From contig OV725082.1 in assembly GCA_928085145.1 (NCBI GenBank), positions 53,552,249 through 53,616,248 on the forward strand: 64,000 nt of DNA. The letters run 5' to 3'. Both the position numbers and the translations under genes were made by a program. The notes under the pieces were generated by a model. The model worked only from the letters and a program-made list of their open reading frames with translations. It ran no database searches and was not told the origin of the DNA. This document shows, piece after piece, positions 45,735 through 58,617 of the stretch (position 1 is the first letter of the stretch; each line of letters opens with the position of its first letter). Origin of the DNA: Nezara viridula. Lineage: Eukaryota; Arthropoda; Insecta; Hemiptera; Pentatomidae.

Positions 45735-45950
45735 GAACCATGTACAATTTCATTGAGGAGGATTTTCCTCGGTTATAAGGAGGAGAACTTCTCGCAGTTC
45801 AAGAAATTAATTTACGGCAAGAAGTACTGGGTGGGTCCAATTCCTAGCAGCTCTGCAAGACAAGAGAACCAGCGCCGTCAAGATCATCGAGAATTTAAAG
45901 CGATTTTCAAAACGCTGTTAATTCTGTTTGCAATGCCTTACCAGCAGTAG
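45735..45950 (+). CDS. unidentified short open frame, protein-like composition
   Basis: Open from 45735 (after TGA) to the TAG at 45948-45950, 71 codons, with no ATG. It contains 'GYKEENFSQFKKLIYGKKYW', then 'GPIPSSSARQENQRRQDHRE' and ends 'LFAMPYQQ'. Third-position composition is richer in G and C than the flanks. It may be a 3' exon or an old transposon piece. No family recognised. Confidence 0.25.
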   Translation, partial: EPCTISLRRIFLGYKEENFSQFKKLIYGKKYWVGPIPSSSARQENQRRQDHREFKAIFKTLLILFAMPYQQ

Positions 45951-48431
45951 ATAGTATGACATTAAAAATTCAAATGTAACATCGCACTTGGGTAGTAACG
46001 TTTGACAGAGATGGATAGAAAAATAAATCGATAACATGAAATAAATGTTCACTAGAAAGTGAATAAATATCCTTTCCTAAGATTTAATGATTACCTTATA
46101 AACCCTGAGACACTTTTCTAAGAGGAATCTAGTATAATTGTATTATTTGATTTTATATGACTCCATTCCCTTATAAGGCGTTTGGTGATCCTCAAGTACA
46201 CGATGCAATCGCGAAGATGCTAGATGATGGTGACAGTTTATTAATAGGATGGTGGATGCCATTGCTGCGAGGTAACGTTTAGGTCACCACCGCCGGTGAT
46301 GCCACAGGTGTCAAAGGCAACAGATTTATTGTCGAGTTTGCGGTGTTGCGGCATGTCGTGATTCCCCTTCCCGGCTTCCGGTATTATCATGATTCTGGTA
46401 GATGCAGAAATGCGCATTGTGGAATATAGCCTCACTGCTGTCAGTTCTCAAATCCAAGAAGGAAATACATTCTAAACGATAATGATAGTATATTAATTTT
46501 GGAACACAAAGGTTGTTTTTAGCTTACCGCAGTGTCCCATAATCCTATGATCCAAATAACCAGAAACTTCGACAAGAAATATCTGAAACGGTCCATACCC
46601 AAACGGACTAAAGTATACTCCAAAAGTCATTATTCAGAAATATTTTTAAAAATTTAAATCTAACATGGATATCAAAGACATCTCCTCTTTTAACACCATC
46701 AAACCAACCGATCATGACCTGACAGCCGAGATTTCTAGAAATAAAATATTTTTGGATTAATGAATTTTTTTTCCGGTCTCAGGAATCCCTACTACTAGTC
46801 GAAAGTTACTGCCATTATTCATTTTCAAATGAGCTAAAAACATATAACAAGTTGTATGTTGAATAACACTCCTTAAATTTTATTTTTATTTTTAAATTGC
46901 TTGATAAAACTCGAACCATGGTCAAATCAATATGATTTTTTATTTTCTTAAAATGAATCAAGTTTTGGTTTCACTAGTAGCGTATTCCCAACAATTAAAT
47001 TCCTTTTTTTACCTTTTAGAAAAATGGCTTTTAGAAAGCATTTCTGTAATCTAACTGTTTCAATGACTGGAGTTAGTAGTACAAATCGAAAAGTGAAAAA
47101 TGTTGGTTTATTGGAAAAGTAAGAGGAATTGAGTTTAAATGATGAGAAAATATTCTACCAATGATTCGTATAACTTTTTTTATATTATAATTAATGGTTC
47201 ACTCATGTTTTTATAGTATTTAGTAAGAGTTAATCGATCTGTTGGTAATCATTAGCGTTTTGGGGCATCATTCCTCATGTTCGAGTCTGAACTTATCCCA
47301 GTTCGATTTCGGACTGATATTGATCTGATATCAGCCCTAAGATTAAATCTCTAACTTTCAACATTGGCTAATATTGGCATAAATTAGATAATTACTCAAT
47401 TTAGAATGTTTATTTTAGAGTTATTATGGTCATGAAACCAGAGAAAATAAATTATACTTCCGCATCCTTGGGGTAGTACACCTATGTTTAAAGTAAAACT
47501 TGAATGGTAATCCTACGTTGTAGTGAGACCATTTTCGACTTTTAATTGATCACCATTTATTTATTTTTTAAATATACCAATTAACATTCCTCTACCAATC
47601 ACTCGTTACATGCAAAATTTCTATAACAGATCGACATCAATCACTCCTGGTACATGGAAGTGATCTTAGTGTCTTGGCCAAGGAAATGGCTGACGCAATT
47701 TTTATCTTGACTAATTACAACAATTTTTCATTTAATAGTGAAATCCTTCCAAACATTGCTTAGGTTAGAAGGATCAAGGTGGACGTCACGACTTTCTTAG
47801 TTTCCATCAATATTCATGAAAAAATCTTACGTTTCGTTGGGCACATTTTGTTAATATGTAATTTGCGCTTGAGTTTCTGAGGAAATCTTGGCTGGGTTGA
47901 AGAGCCGGAAACTAAACGATGCATATTATAGTCATTATTAAATGGTTTCTAACTGCTCGTACGTGCTCGCGGACTTTTAAATAGGCATTGAGGTCAAGAC
48001 TTCCTATCTGAAAATATTTATCTTTACACTACTAATTTTCTAAACCTCCATTAGTAAGTTAAATACCACGATGCAAGACATATCCGAGATCAAATAATTG
48101 TAAATTTAATAATATAATCCAGACAATTATTTAGTAAGTTTTCTTAATTTGATCAATGGCAATGCATAACTCTCGAAATATTTAAGATATTTAATCTAAA
48201 AATAATTATGAAAAACCCAAATAATTTTTCTATAAAAGTCATAAATGTGAAGAGAATTTGTCCGTAAGAATTTCATAATGTATTCGATTTCCTATTTCCA
48301 TTAAATTATATAGCAAAAGGGTATTTTATGGGCTTCATATAAATTACCATATCTTTAAAAACAAAGGGTTAAAGTTAAACCTCTCCTACTTTTACAGTTG
48401 AAACGGATGTTTACCACATTTCAAAATAAAG
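45951..48431. other. unassigned; GC-richer patch at 46195-46445
   Basis: The patch has CG dinucleotides and a minus-strand ATG frame (46435-46241, 64 codons) with no domain. The rest is AT-rich without recognised repeats. Confidence 0.35.
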
Positions 48432-48695
48432 AGAAAAGAGATGGTCCGAGGTTGCGATCATAAAAAAAATCTTAAAATAATGAAAACTATTTTATTTAAG
48501 CCAACAATTCGACTCAACTATCAGAGCTAGAAAGAGCGACGATACAAAGGCTATAGAAAAAATTCGTTTTAGGTTCGTTCGAGCTCCGATGAAGATCAAT
48601 ATAGTTGGGTCGAAACGTTGGCTTAAATAAAAAATATTTTACTATTTTAAATTTTAATCTGGAATGCCACCTCGGACCATTTCTTTCCTTAATAT
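48432..48695. mobile_element. foldback hairpin element family E, second copy
   Basis: The ends 'agatggtccgaggttgcgat' and 'ccacctcggaccatttcttt' match those of the element at 10.1-10.5 kb. Both arms carry the 'attttatttaagccaac' segment and its complement. The left arm has lost helix II of its hammerhead-like motif. The right arm keeps it. Confidence 0.7.
48582..48623 (+). ncRNA. hammerhead-ribozyme-like core, family E copy 2
   Basis: AGCT (48582), CCGATGA (48586-48592), an extra A, a degraded GATCAA/TTGGGTC stem, GAAAC (48612), GTT, GGCT (48620-48623). Helix I pairs. The core U4 is replaced by C, which should impair cleavage. Confidence 0.45.
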
Positions 48696-48716
48696 TATAC
48701 TACGGTAAAAAATTGA

Positions 48717-48718
<2 letters not shown>

Positions 48719-48759
<41 letters not shown>
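48719..48759. repeat. (AT)n microsatellite
   Basis: About 20 AT dinucleotides just outside the family E element. Confidence 0.95.
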
Positions 48760-48762
<3 letters not shown>

Positions 48763-49850
48763 AGTTGTGAAAAATAAACACTAGCTTATCAAATTTCTTC
48801 CGTATTGAGGTTTTTTGTTGGGTAATCGAAGAGGTTTTATAACCTGTTATTGTTGGTACTGGTACCAAAGTTAGTATTGAAGAAAATAAGGTGGAAAGAG
48901 GAATCAAGATATAAATGTAAAGAATAAGAATATAAAGAATCTTTTTTCCGTTTTGCCCATCATATATCTTTAGTTACCTTCGGTTTGCCACATTGTGTTA
49001 AACAGAATGAGTATGTAAAGATTAATTTCGCGGCTACACTTTATGCTACCCATTATGTGATCTGCCTCCCAGTTTCAAGAACAAAATGGCCTTTAATAGT
49101 CTGATACTTAAGTAACAGACCTTATATTTACTTATAAGAAAGTGGAGCTTTACGGCTCGATCAGACTAGGTCCTAAAATATTAGTAATGGATAGACGATT
49201 AAGTAGAAGAAATTCAATATAAAAATAAAGCATTTGAATTCCCGCTATAGAGACTTGAAGAGCGGCTAAACGAAAAGAGTAGATAGAGGGATGGGCAAGA
49301 AGAGCAGACATTGTGAGAAGAAAGATCCTATGTTCATTGGGAAAAAAAAATCGACAAGTCTGGTTTATCCCAACATCTACTGCAGCCACCACTGGGGCAA
49401 GTGGCAAAGCCAGCATAGATTGTGCTCATTCTCTCTTTGCGAGTTTATTCTACACCAAACATCATAACTTTTTTGGCATTTCCAAATAGCCAAGTCCCGG
49501 TTTTTTAATATCTTGACCTACTTGATATGGAAACTACTCCGGTAGTACATTCATATTAAATATGAGTACACTGCTGTAAACCTAACTCAAATTATGTATA
49601 TCAAATCAAATTATGTTTATCGTCAACGTAACCCGGACTAATTATGCTACAACAGAGTATAAAGATACGCTTCAGAATCATGTGTATGATTCAACTATCT
49701 TCTTTCAATGATTCAACTATTTCTAAAAATATAACTTAAATATAATTCAAAATGAAATATCCCCTTGGACTTTTATACAGCCTAAATTAAATCTAATGCT
49801 TTCCAAATTTAAAAAAAAGAAAATACAGAACCTGCAAAATGTAAAGAATT
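48760..49850. other. unassigned; protein-like stretch at 49150-49416 minus
   Basis: A minus-strand frame of 89 codons (start GTG or TTG-like, no early ATG) is hydrophobic and includes 'MLALPLAPVVAAVDVG'. The opposite strand also reads as plausible protein for ~35 residues ('WARRADIVRRKILCSLG'). Neither belongs to a family I recognise. Confidence 0.25.
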
Positions 49851-49854
49851 ATTC

Positions 49855-51005
49855 CATAAAACAATTAGCTCTCTGCCAGAACACTTACTAATATTTACCG
49901 AGGTTCTAAATCGGACATATCAACAGCATCCGCCTTCGTCACACCTGATTTTACCTATAAAGTTAAACTACATCCACTTTGTTCCATATATACCGCTGAG
50001 ATTAATGCCACCTCGATGGCTCTACGACATGTGATAAATTCGCCAGTTGCAAATGTGTTTGTGGTGTCAGATTCTTTGAGTGCCGTTAAAGCCATGAATA
50101 ACATATATCCACACCAAATAAGAATATATACTATTTTGTGGCTTATAAAACAGCTAAGTAACATTGGAACATGGGTACATATTTTATGGTCTCCTGGTCA
50201 TGTAGGCATTGGTGGCAACGAAATGGCTGACAGAGTAGCAAAAGCTCTTACCCTTCCAGGACGTGGTAAAGCCTTCTTGACTTCGTCCGAACTGGCGCGA
50301 CCCCTGAAAGAGGCCATACACCAGGATTGGTAGACATTATGGGATAATAACCCTCCAAATAAATTAAAGGCGATAAAAAAGGAAGTGAAGCCATGGAGCA
50401 GTTCCAGTCGCAGGAAACGCAGAGAGGAAGTTGTCGACTAAGAATAGGTCACACCAGGCTATGCACCTTCACTTAATTACGAAAGAAAATCCGCCCATTT
50501 GTCGGAAGTGTGGAGAGAGAATGGCAGTGGTTCATATCTTCGAGAGTTGTGACTTTTACTTTAGACAATTAAACATAAGGGGAATACCAGCAAATACACC
50601 GGCTGCTTTGGGAAATGATGAAAAAATCCTAGGCAAAATCATATGTTTCCTCTCCGAAGAAGGAATCTTAAAAAATATCTTAACCTCTCACACCGCAGTT
50701 CCCACCTCTTTCTTTTTTCCTCTTACCATTATTTTTTTATTATTTATTTATTTTTTTATAATTTATTTATTTATTTATTTTATTTCCTTTTCCTCTTTTA
50801 TCCAACGTGCTAATTTTAAATAAATAAAATTTAATAACAAGGAACAACTTCTAATCTTAACGTGCATTTTACATCTTTTTAAAATTTATCCAATTCTTAA
50901 TATTTATAACCAAAATATATAATAATATTTAATTGTAATTAACGGCGTTGATGGCCAACAGGTTCTACGCCTTTACTACACAACAACCAACCAACCAAGA
51001 GTCAT
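49855..51005 (+). mobile_element. LINE remnant: RNase H domain, zinc knuckle and 3' tail
   Basis: Plus strand. Near 49890-49920 a frameshift disrupts the first acidic box of RNase H. From there the frame contains 'YTAEINATSMAL' (conserved E), 'VVSDSLSAVKAM' (conserved D) and 'ILWSPGHVGIGGNEMAD' (conserved H and D). This is the order of I/Jockey-type LINE RNase H. A TAG at 50332 and a second break near 50440 follow. The frame 50431-50823 then gives 'PPICRKCGERMAVVHIFESC', a C-x2-C-x8-H-x4-C knuckle. The end at 50940-51000 contains 'ggcgttgatggccaacagg' and an (AACC)n-like tail. At least three breaks make it inactive, and the RT is absent. Confidence 0.85.
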
Positions 51006-51520
51006 CAATCCAAGTACCTAAATTCGTTTTTCGTGTGTATGATCAGATCTGAAGAAATCTTTTGACAATCATTCGATTCAAAATTTGACGTTACAAGAGG
51101 GATGGCTAACAAGGGTGAAGGTTTCCCATGTAATGATGTAAATGTAAAATGCTGATATTTATTATATTAACAATAACAATTGTATTGCTGGAATACAGGA
51201 TATTATATTGATGTATCACAATAGGGCAAACAAATACTAAAAAACAATCCTAGCTAAATTTTATAGAAATGCTATAAAAAATACTCATGAACAATCGACA
51301 CGATAATAAGAGTAGTATAACACACACCTAGGTTATCTAAATAGTTAAAGGTTGTATTCCAGTATTTGGCTTCCAGTGAACGTTAAGGTTTCCCTCTGAT
51401 AAAGATCTCCACTCAGGAATGCCAGTTGTTTGTTTAACAACGTACAATCAAACACCATTTGCGTTTTAGCTCCTTGCTCACGGCTTGTACGCGTAACCAG
51501 TGTTTCCTTGAATACCTCGA
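51006..51520. other. unassigned
   Basis: Nothing recognised. The composition rises toward the GC-rich island that follows. Confidence 0.45.
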
Positions 51521-51785
51521 TGTCTATAAAACAAAAGAAGTGAAGACTTCAGGACGAAGCCGCCGGTGACTAAGACGACACCCTAAAGAGATCAAGCACC
51601 CTTGACACGAGGAGGAGGTCAAGAACTGTGACCTCATCGATGTATGACTTGCGACTGCTCGGATGTTCCTCTCCTGAGCCGTACCAAGGTCGCGGCTCCA
51701 TGTCCCGCGGTCGTCGGCAGCTCGTGTCAGCGGTTTGTTTCCTCCTTGCATAGGCACGTACGTCCTTCGGGGGAATGGTGATTTT
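51521..51785. other. GC- and CpG-rich island
   Basis: The most GC-rich stretch of the window, with clustered CG dinucleotides. It is crossed by a 77-codon minus-strand ATG frame (51757-51524) rich in R and S with no domain. A first exon, promoter or old repeat would all fit. No TATA box or initiator was assigned. Confidence 0.35.
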
Positions 51786-52465
51786 GTGGTTCTTACTTTG
51801 TTTGAATAATTTAGAATGTTTTCTTAATCCCTGTGTTGTTTTAGGAGATCAGTGAAGTTATCAAATATAATTTTAATGATATAAACTATTCAATTGCAAC
51901 CTTATGACCCATTTCTAGATTGTGAAGACTGGTATTACCGTCTGGAATAATATATTTCCTTTTATTACTACGATTATTATTACACCGTGGGATAGTATTC
52001 TTTTCCTCATTACAAACCATTACGAAGGATCCCAATTTAATGAGATATCCTTCTGTTTATCTAGATATCCCCTAGGCATTGTTTACTCGGTATGAACCTC
52101 ATTGATTCCTTACAGCTAAATCTAATTATCTCCTAAAAATAGCGAAATTGACATCATGTGCTATAGTATGTTACCTCCAAAAAATAAAGCATGTTTCATA
52201 TTTGCTCTCCAGAAGAACTCCAGTTAGGAATTTCTAACAGGGATGATACAATCAAGATTTGTTCAGATTTTCTAAGTGCGCTGCGGTGTATCATTAACCA
52301 TTTATAGAAAAACCTCTTATCAAAGAAATTTACTATTTTCTTCACAATCTGAAAACATCGAGCAGAATGGTTCTTTTCATTTGGGTACCAAGCCATATTG
52401 GCATAAAGCCCTACGGTCTTTCGACCCTCTGTGACGAACAAATAAACTCTGATTAGTTAAAACAA
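51786..52465. other. unassigned
   Basis: AT-rich. The 81-codon minus-strand frame at 52441-52196 lacks domain features. Confidence 0.4.
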
Positions 52466-52790
52466 CATTTAAGTTAACATGCTCCAAACAATCAAGAAAA
52501 GGGCAAATTATCCTAACCCGTTTGCCAATAGCACATACCACCTAACCGTCTGATCTGATGACAAAACAGTCCTCTCCGAAATGTCAGGTTTGCCAACCAG
52601 CACTATCAAGCACTTAATCGAGTGCCTATCCTAAGTACAGCAGAAAAATGACCATATTAGACATTCATCGACCTCTCGCCAAGGCACCAACTGAAGAATA
52701 CAATTACCTCAACAGTGTTATCAACTTCATCATTCCATCAGAAATAGAACTTGACAGCAACTTATGAAGAGTTATCCAGATCACAGGAAA
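52466..52790 (+). mobile_element. LINE C-terminal remnant (knuckle region)
   Basis: Readings in shifting frames give 'CQVCQP' (52583-52600), then 'TIKHLIEC' (52605-52628) and 'EYNYLNSVINFI' (52695-52730). This is the usual order after the RNase H domain of I/Jockey-type LINEs. Several frameshifts are present. It may be a different family from the remnant at 49.9 kb. Confidence 0.45.
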
Positions 52791-52844
52791 CAGTAACGAT
52801 GAACATTGAAGTTTTTGGACCTTTTAATTAAAAAAAAAATAATA

Positions 52845-52847
<3 letters not shown>

Positions 52848-52907
<60 letters not shown>
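52848..52907. repeat. (AT)n microsatellite
   Basis: About 29 AT dinucleotides, flanked by A runs. Confidence 0.97.
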
Positions 52908-52910
<3 letters not shown>

Positions 52911-53598
52911 TAAAGTAGTACCGTTTGCATTATTATAACTTTTAGTAGAAAAAATAAATCTATACGATTCAGGACGTGAATATTTATTTATTATTATTTT
53001 TAAATTATAATTAGCCAAATTTACATATAAGAATAAGTATTTGGTATAAAAGAACTGAAAGTCGCTTGAATATAATCTGAAAAAATCAAAATATATCAGC
53101 CAATTTTGGATGTTTGGTTATGTAATTGTTAATTGCATAATTTTTTATGATATTCAGTCGATTCCTTGTCATATACCATAAAACAAATTTGTATACAAAG
53201 TAATAAATGTAGAAAAAGATTTTGGAATGCCTTGAAATAGGTTATTATATTTTGCTGGGTTTTGCTTTTTCTCCAGTCACCTCCTTCCTCACAGATTAAT
53301 ATTGATTTATGAAAATTAGCATGGTACTATTATTTTAAAACTTGTCAAAATAACATATGTTTTATGAGAGAATAAATAAACCATGAAATTAATGTAGAAA
53401 AATATTTTCTATAACTTCGTCATACATAACCCGGGATTGCTAGTTTTATCAGGAAATGGATTTAAAATTTTAAATTCAGTCAATTAAATTGCTGCCACCA
53501 TCTGGTTATCCCATCATAAGTTAGTATCATGCTGTAAATAAACAAAAGTAAAATTTATGCCAAATTACAATATTTTTATTGAAATATAAATAATTTTT
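52908..53598. other. unassigned AT-rich DNA
   Basis: Nothing recognised. Confidence 0.5.
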
Positions 53599-54110
53599 AC
53601 TTTCTCTTACTATACATATGTACTATATAATAAGGGAAAGTATTGCGATCGTGAAAATTTTCGAATCTAGGTTTTCAACAGAAATACATGTTTTGAGGTA
53701 CTCTGAATCCAAATAACTAAGTCCCACAAAGTGGTCTCTGTTTGTTTGTGGGTGTGTGTGTGAGCAGTTTAGCGGATTGTATTTCATTGGGATGTTACAG
53801 AAACTTTTTTGTTAAAATCAGCTGACCGCAAGTGCCATTCTATATAATCTATTTTACACATTTTTACAATTTTCTTGAAAACGGCTCTAACGATTTATAT
53901 TAAATTCATTATATATCAGTGAAAATTTAAGCGGGGTTCAGTATAATGTAGGTCTTATTCTCATTAGCTTTCTCTAACAGGATTTAAATGCCTAATTTTA
54001 AAAATTTCTCCGTTTAAAATACTTGTAATCTTTTTTATGTAAAATAATTAACCATTTTACATTATCAAATGATATAAAAAATGGTCAATGTTTGTTTTTA
54101 AAAAAAAAAG
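53599..54110 (+). mobile_element. inverted-terminal element, family F, copy 3
   Basis: Starts 'actttctcttactatacata' and follows the minus-strand sequence of the nested copy at 28332-29337 for about 400 bases, including 'aactaagtccca', 'gggatgttacagaaactttt' and 'acacatttttac'. The 3' inverted end was not found, so the right border is approximate. Confidence 0.65.
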
Positions 54111-57100
54111 AAGCTCATAAAACAGCGGTTCTAAAAAGATCAATTCTAATGTGTTTTGTTGAAGGTTGGGTATGCTGTTGGATTTGAAACTGGCATTCCT
54201 CCATTCATTATATTTACTGTTGTTTATAATCTCAATTATTTAACGGGTGGGTAGCAATAAGTAGGTTAACTGTTAATTTTATCGGTGGGCGTTGTGATTG
54301 ATAAATAGTATTAATTGAGAAGAAAAATAATTTATAAATCAAACAGTAAAAAAAAAACAAAAAAAAAACTTAAGAATAACAGCATGATCTAATTTATTTT
54401 ATTTACGAGCATGTGGGTATTGTTCAACTGGTATTCTTGCCAAGAAATGACGGTATTCTGCTGAAATCTGTTGTAACTTCCTCTTTCGACACAAAGTAGG
54501 TGATGGTCTCCTAACTTAGTCATCGATTTCGAAAAAAAATTCAAATAAATCACTTGGAGATTTTTTTATTTATCAAGGATGTATTTAAATATATATTTTA
54601 GATTTATAATTTTTTTTTTTTATGTTTACCAGCACAATTTATTTTTGATAGCTTCATATTTTTAATAAAAATAAAATCAGTTTTATTTCGTCTTAAAATA
54701 ATGTTATTTTTTATGATTGGCGTATATGTAACCTGAATTTATAGTATATATAGCAGCTTATATTTAATGTAAGAAAACAATTAGTTGTATATATCGTCCA
54801 TCCCGAACAAAAGTGTATTAATTAAAATTTTTTCAGGAGAGCATCAGAAAAGCTTTAGATTCATGGGACTCTCAAATGGATTTGCTGTTAATTTAATTTA
54901 ATTATATTTTTTCTAGTGAAAGTTAACATATTGGACTACATTTTTTAAGGTTTAAGAAATTATTTTTTATTTATCAATTAGTTCCTTTCACAATTTTGAG
55001 GTACCATCAACCAACCTTTAATTAATTTTTCAGCCCTTCCTTTTTTTATGTTTGGTGCTATTTCATTTTAATTTTTCTATCTTGGTAGGGTGGAGGAAAG
55101 ATAGCTGTTCCACCTTGCCCTCTTTGGATACGCCCATGTTGATAAAGCCTAGTGATTTTCTGTGCAGATAAAGTTAAAGGTGGCTAATAAGGAATAGCAC
55201 GGTGCGTATCCATGGTTTTGAACTATAGTTTAATGTTATTAAATTTATCTACATTAGATGAATCATGAATTAATCGAGGAAATCTATGCTAAGTTGTTAT
55301 AACTTTTAAAAAAATTGGTTCAACGAATCTGTTGTGTATTTGTGTTGCGGAGAACATTTGACTTCAATAACGCCAATGCAATCGATGCGACATAGGATGA
55401 CTAGGGGTGGTTATGAGGTAGTGGTGGGGCGCAGAGCCTGTGTGAGGCACAATGCATAGACAATTCAACCAAAAATGTCTTTTCAACGTTATTTACTGAT
55501 TTATTTTATATATATAGTTATGGTCTGTTTAACGTCCTTAATAGTGAGTTAGGAAAACGTTGCATGATTTAGTTGTGTCCAAGGAATCAGCATAAAATTA
55601 ATTATTTTTTTATGGAGAAGACGTTTAGGAAAACATTTTATTGGGGTGCAGTTTCTTTATTGAGGCCAATGGTGTGGGATGGGTATAAACATTATTCTAA
55701 ATCGACAGTTAATTTCGAATATTATAAAGCTGTTGATTTAACCTCAGGATGTTTTTCATAAATGTTTTATTTTCTAACATTACTAAAAAATAACTTTTAT
55801 GTCTCGTGATGACTACATTAGATAGGAAACATTTATTCTTCAGTAGAGGACTGTAATTAGTACTAAATAAACACTATTAATTTTATGCTTTTTTGTTATA
55901 ATAATCACTGTAGTAAAAAAAAGGAAAAAAAAAGTGCATTATTGCAGGAAATCACCCAGCCACAAGGTTCTCTTTTATGCTAATGGAGTTCTTGAAAGAG
56001 TCTATTTATAGCAGTGTGTAGATAGAATTGTTAAAACATCGTTAATGGTTAGGAGGATTCTGCAGGACCCTTTCTTCTATTTGTTTTACTCTATAATTGT
56101 TTCAGATTATTTAAATATCATTAAAGTTATATGAACTTTAAAACAATCACAACTAAAAGTTTACTGACGACCTCGACGTTTTACGCCTAATTTTTTTTTT
56201 TTAATTTCTTTATTGAGTATTACAACAATCTGTCTCTTAGACATCGGTTATAGTGAGGTAGGACGACATTCACACTATATGTACAAAAAATAAATACAAA
56301 CAAAATAATAATCAAAAGTTACGCCTAAATAAATCTCAAAAAACAGCAACTAAAAGTTTTCTATTTATTTTCAACCATTCATAATTTTTTTTAAAAATAT
56401 CCAAATTATTATTTAACATAAAAAAATCATTGCTTTCCAAACGTATCATCTAGGAATTCCAATTAGATTTTAACAATTTATGTCATAGTTTATCGATTTT
56501 TTTTTAATATCACCAATAAAGAGTGCCATATTGTCCCAGTGAAGACTACGGATGAAGCTATTAGGTTAGATGAGGATAACGGCTACTTGAGATGTTACTG
56601 TCACTGGAACTGTTGACCCGATGACAGAAACCGGTGACAGGCCCGTTACCACTGGGTGTGTTGCACATTCCTATTCACTCCTGGCCCACATTTTTTTTTG
56701 CCTCTCACTTTTTTCCTTCCGACTCAGCGACTTCATCTGCCAATCTGAAGGCTCCTGATAGTTGAATAACGGAATGTGGTTATCTTCAACTATCGGATAG
56801 AAGATTACTAATGGATTTGTTATTGTTCTTCCCGGAACTCATAGGTCTCCTTCAATTCAAACAGAATCTTGCCGCTTGAGTATGAATTCTCATTTATTTG
56901 ATTTTAACATTTTCTAGCCCAGAAGTCTGTATTTATGTTTATACATATATTTTTTTTTTTTTACAAATTTTCGTGCAGTATGAGAAATATTCCATTTAGT
57001 ACTTCCGTGTTTTATGGTAATCAAACGAACAAAATTTAATGAAACAAGGTAAATCAATTTTAGTAAAAAAAGCGTTCAACATTTTTTAGTGAACATTATA

Positions 57101-57231
57101 TTTTAAATATGAATGATTTCATCTATTTCGAAATGAACATTCGTAAAGTATGTACTTAAAATGCAGAAAAAATATAACAATATTTTCAAGTTACTGCTTA
57201 ATAATTATAATGTCTCCAATCTCAATAATCT
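54111..57231. other. unassigned; small GC-richer patches
   Basis: AT-rich with moderate patches at 55380-55450 and 56530-56690. A 62-codon plus frame (55573-55761) has no domain. 56185-56310 has a T run followed by 'aatttctttattgagtatta', possibly the antisense end of a retroposon. Confidence 0.35.
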
Positions 57232-57760
57232 CGTTTTTTTTTATGTATTTATGAAAATTACAACTGTATAAAAACAAACATACATCTAGTAAATGTGACA
57301 CATAGTAACACAATGACATGAGAACAATCGTAGACAAACTACCCATTGGTTGCACTCTGATAAAATATTTAAATTAGGAGATCAAGAGGCCATTTTCATT
57401 TCAGACGCCTCGGAGGGTCATTAGGCATCGAAGAGGAAAGAGAGATTAGAAAAAAGAGGATTAGGATGGTTATGAAGTTTATTATGGAAGGATAGGTATC
57501 TGGATTGAGCCAAGTTGGAAAAAATGTAACATTAAGATCTTTATGGATGATTTTATTTTGTATTTTGAATTGTAAGGACTGGATACAAGTCTAAATAGGC
57601 CTCATTACAGTCATGAGTCTTTTGTAATTAAGTCTACAGCATTTGTAGCGTTTAGTAAGTGTTGGATTGAGCGAAAGTGTGGAGAAGTTTCTTGTCGTTT
57701 CAGTCTTGTAAGACGATTCCAACTGAGACGTTTGTCGGGTGAAGTCCTTGGTAATTGGAA
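57232..57760 (-). mobile_element. Jockey-type LINE 3' end, copy 3
   Basis: Collinear with 22285-22850 and 40525-41055. Shared blocks include 'aactacccattgg', 'cagacgcctcggagg' and 'aagtttattatggaaggata'. It begins in the thumb coding region and ends at a plus-strand T run (57236-57242). It carries a deletion in the middle and no open frame. Confidence 0.75.
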
Positions 57761-57898
57761 TTGAATACTGTGTTAATATTATTGATAACTTTTTTTGAAC
57801 TCAAAATATATTTACTATATCTCCACCTAGTTAATTCGGTAAATTAGGCTAACTGCAAAGGTACAACGATTTTTTTTTTTCTATTTTTGTTTGAATTA

Positions 57899-58617
57899 TC
57901 TATATTAATAAAAACGTAAATTTTGGTTTGTTCAAAAGCGCTAATCTCCGAAACTTCTTCATCTACTGCTTTGAAATATTGACATAATATTTTTACCGCA
58001 TTCAGGAGTGTTTTTATGTACATTTAATCACTCTCAGCTCTTCCGTTTCGGAAAGGCGGCTGAAAAACCTGTGTCGCAATAGACTGTAGCGCCTAAACGG
58101 CTGTAATAATTTTAATTAAACTTGGCTAACGTTTTCTCCTTGAATCTCTTTTAATTTATGTATATAACATACTTCCCCGAGTATGAAAAAAAAAAGTTAC
58201 GATGGGTTCAAAACTATATTTGCGAATAACTCAAAAAGCAAACAATTTTTGTACCCATTAATTATCCCCATTATTATTTGAAGCTTACTTGATTTTCTGT
58301 AAATAAAAAAAAAAAAAATCAAAAATCAGACGATTTGGTGCAGAGATATGAGGCTGTAAACATTTCGTAATTTTTCTTGGGAGATTTAGAGACCGATTGC
58401 TTCTTATATAGATATATTGCTTATTATATGTTTGCGAATTCTAAGTTGGAAAACCAGACAATCTATATATCTTTACAAAGAATAGAAAAACAATGAATAT
58501 CGCATATTCACAAGTATTGTTACATAAAATATATTAGAAACATCTGATTTCTTTTCGATTTCTTTTTTATTTAACTAACAGAATGAGCCAAAGCAACGCG
58601 TGGTCGGTTAAAGCTAG
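57899..58617 (+). mobile_element. non-autonomous Helitron-like element
   Basis: Begins TC (57899) after an A, with 'tctatattaataaaaacg', and ends CTAG (58614-58617) before a T. This is the A-to-T insertion and the CTRR terminus known for Helitrons. The segment before the end, 'agcaacgcgtggtcggttaa', is the GC-rich part where a terminal hairpin is expected, though only a weak one is visible. At 719 bp with no open frame, it is non-autonomous. No terminal inverted repeats or target-site duplication are seen, as expected. Confidence 0.7.

Noticed and set aside
49150..49416. Hydrophobic minus-strand frame considered as a mitochondrial insertion
   Set aside because: No mitochondrial protein could be matched, and the opposite strand reads equally well as protein.
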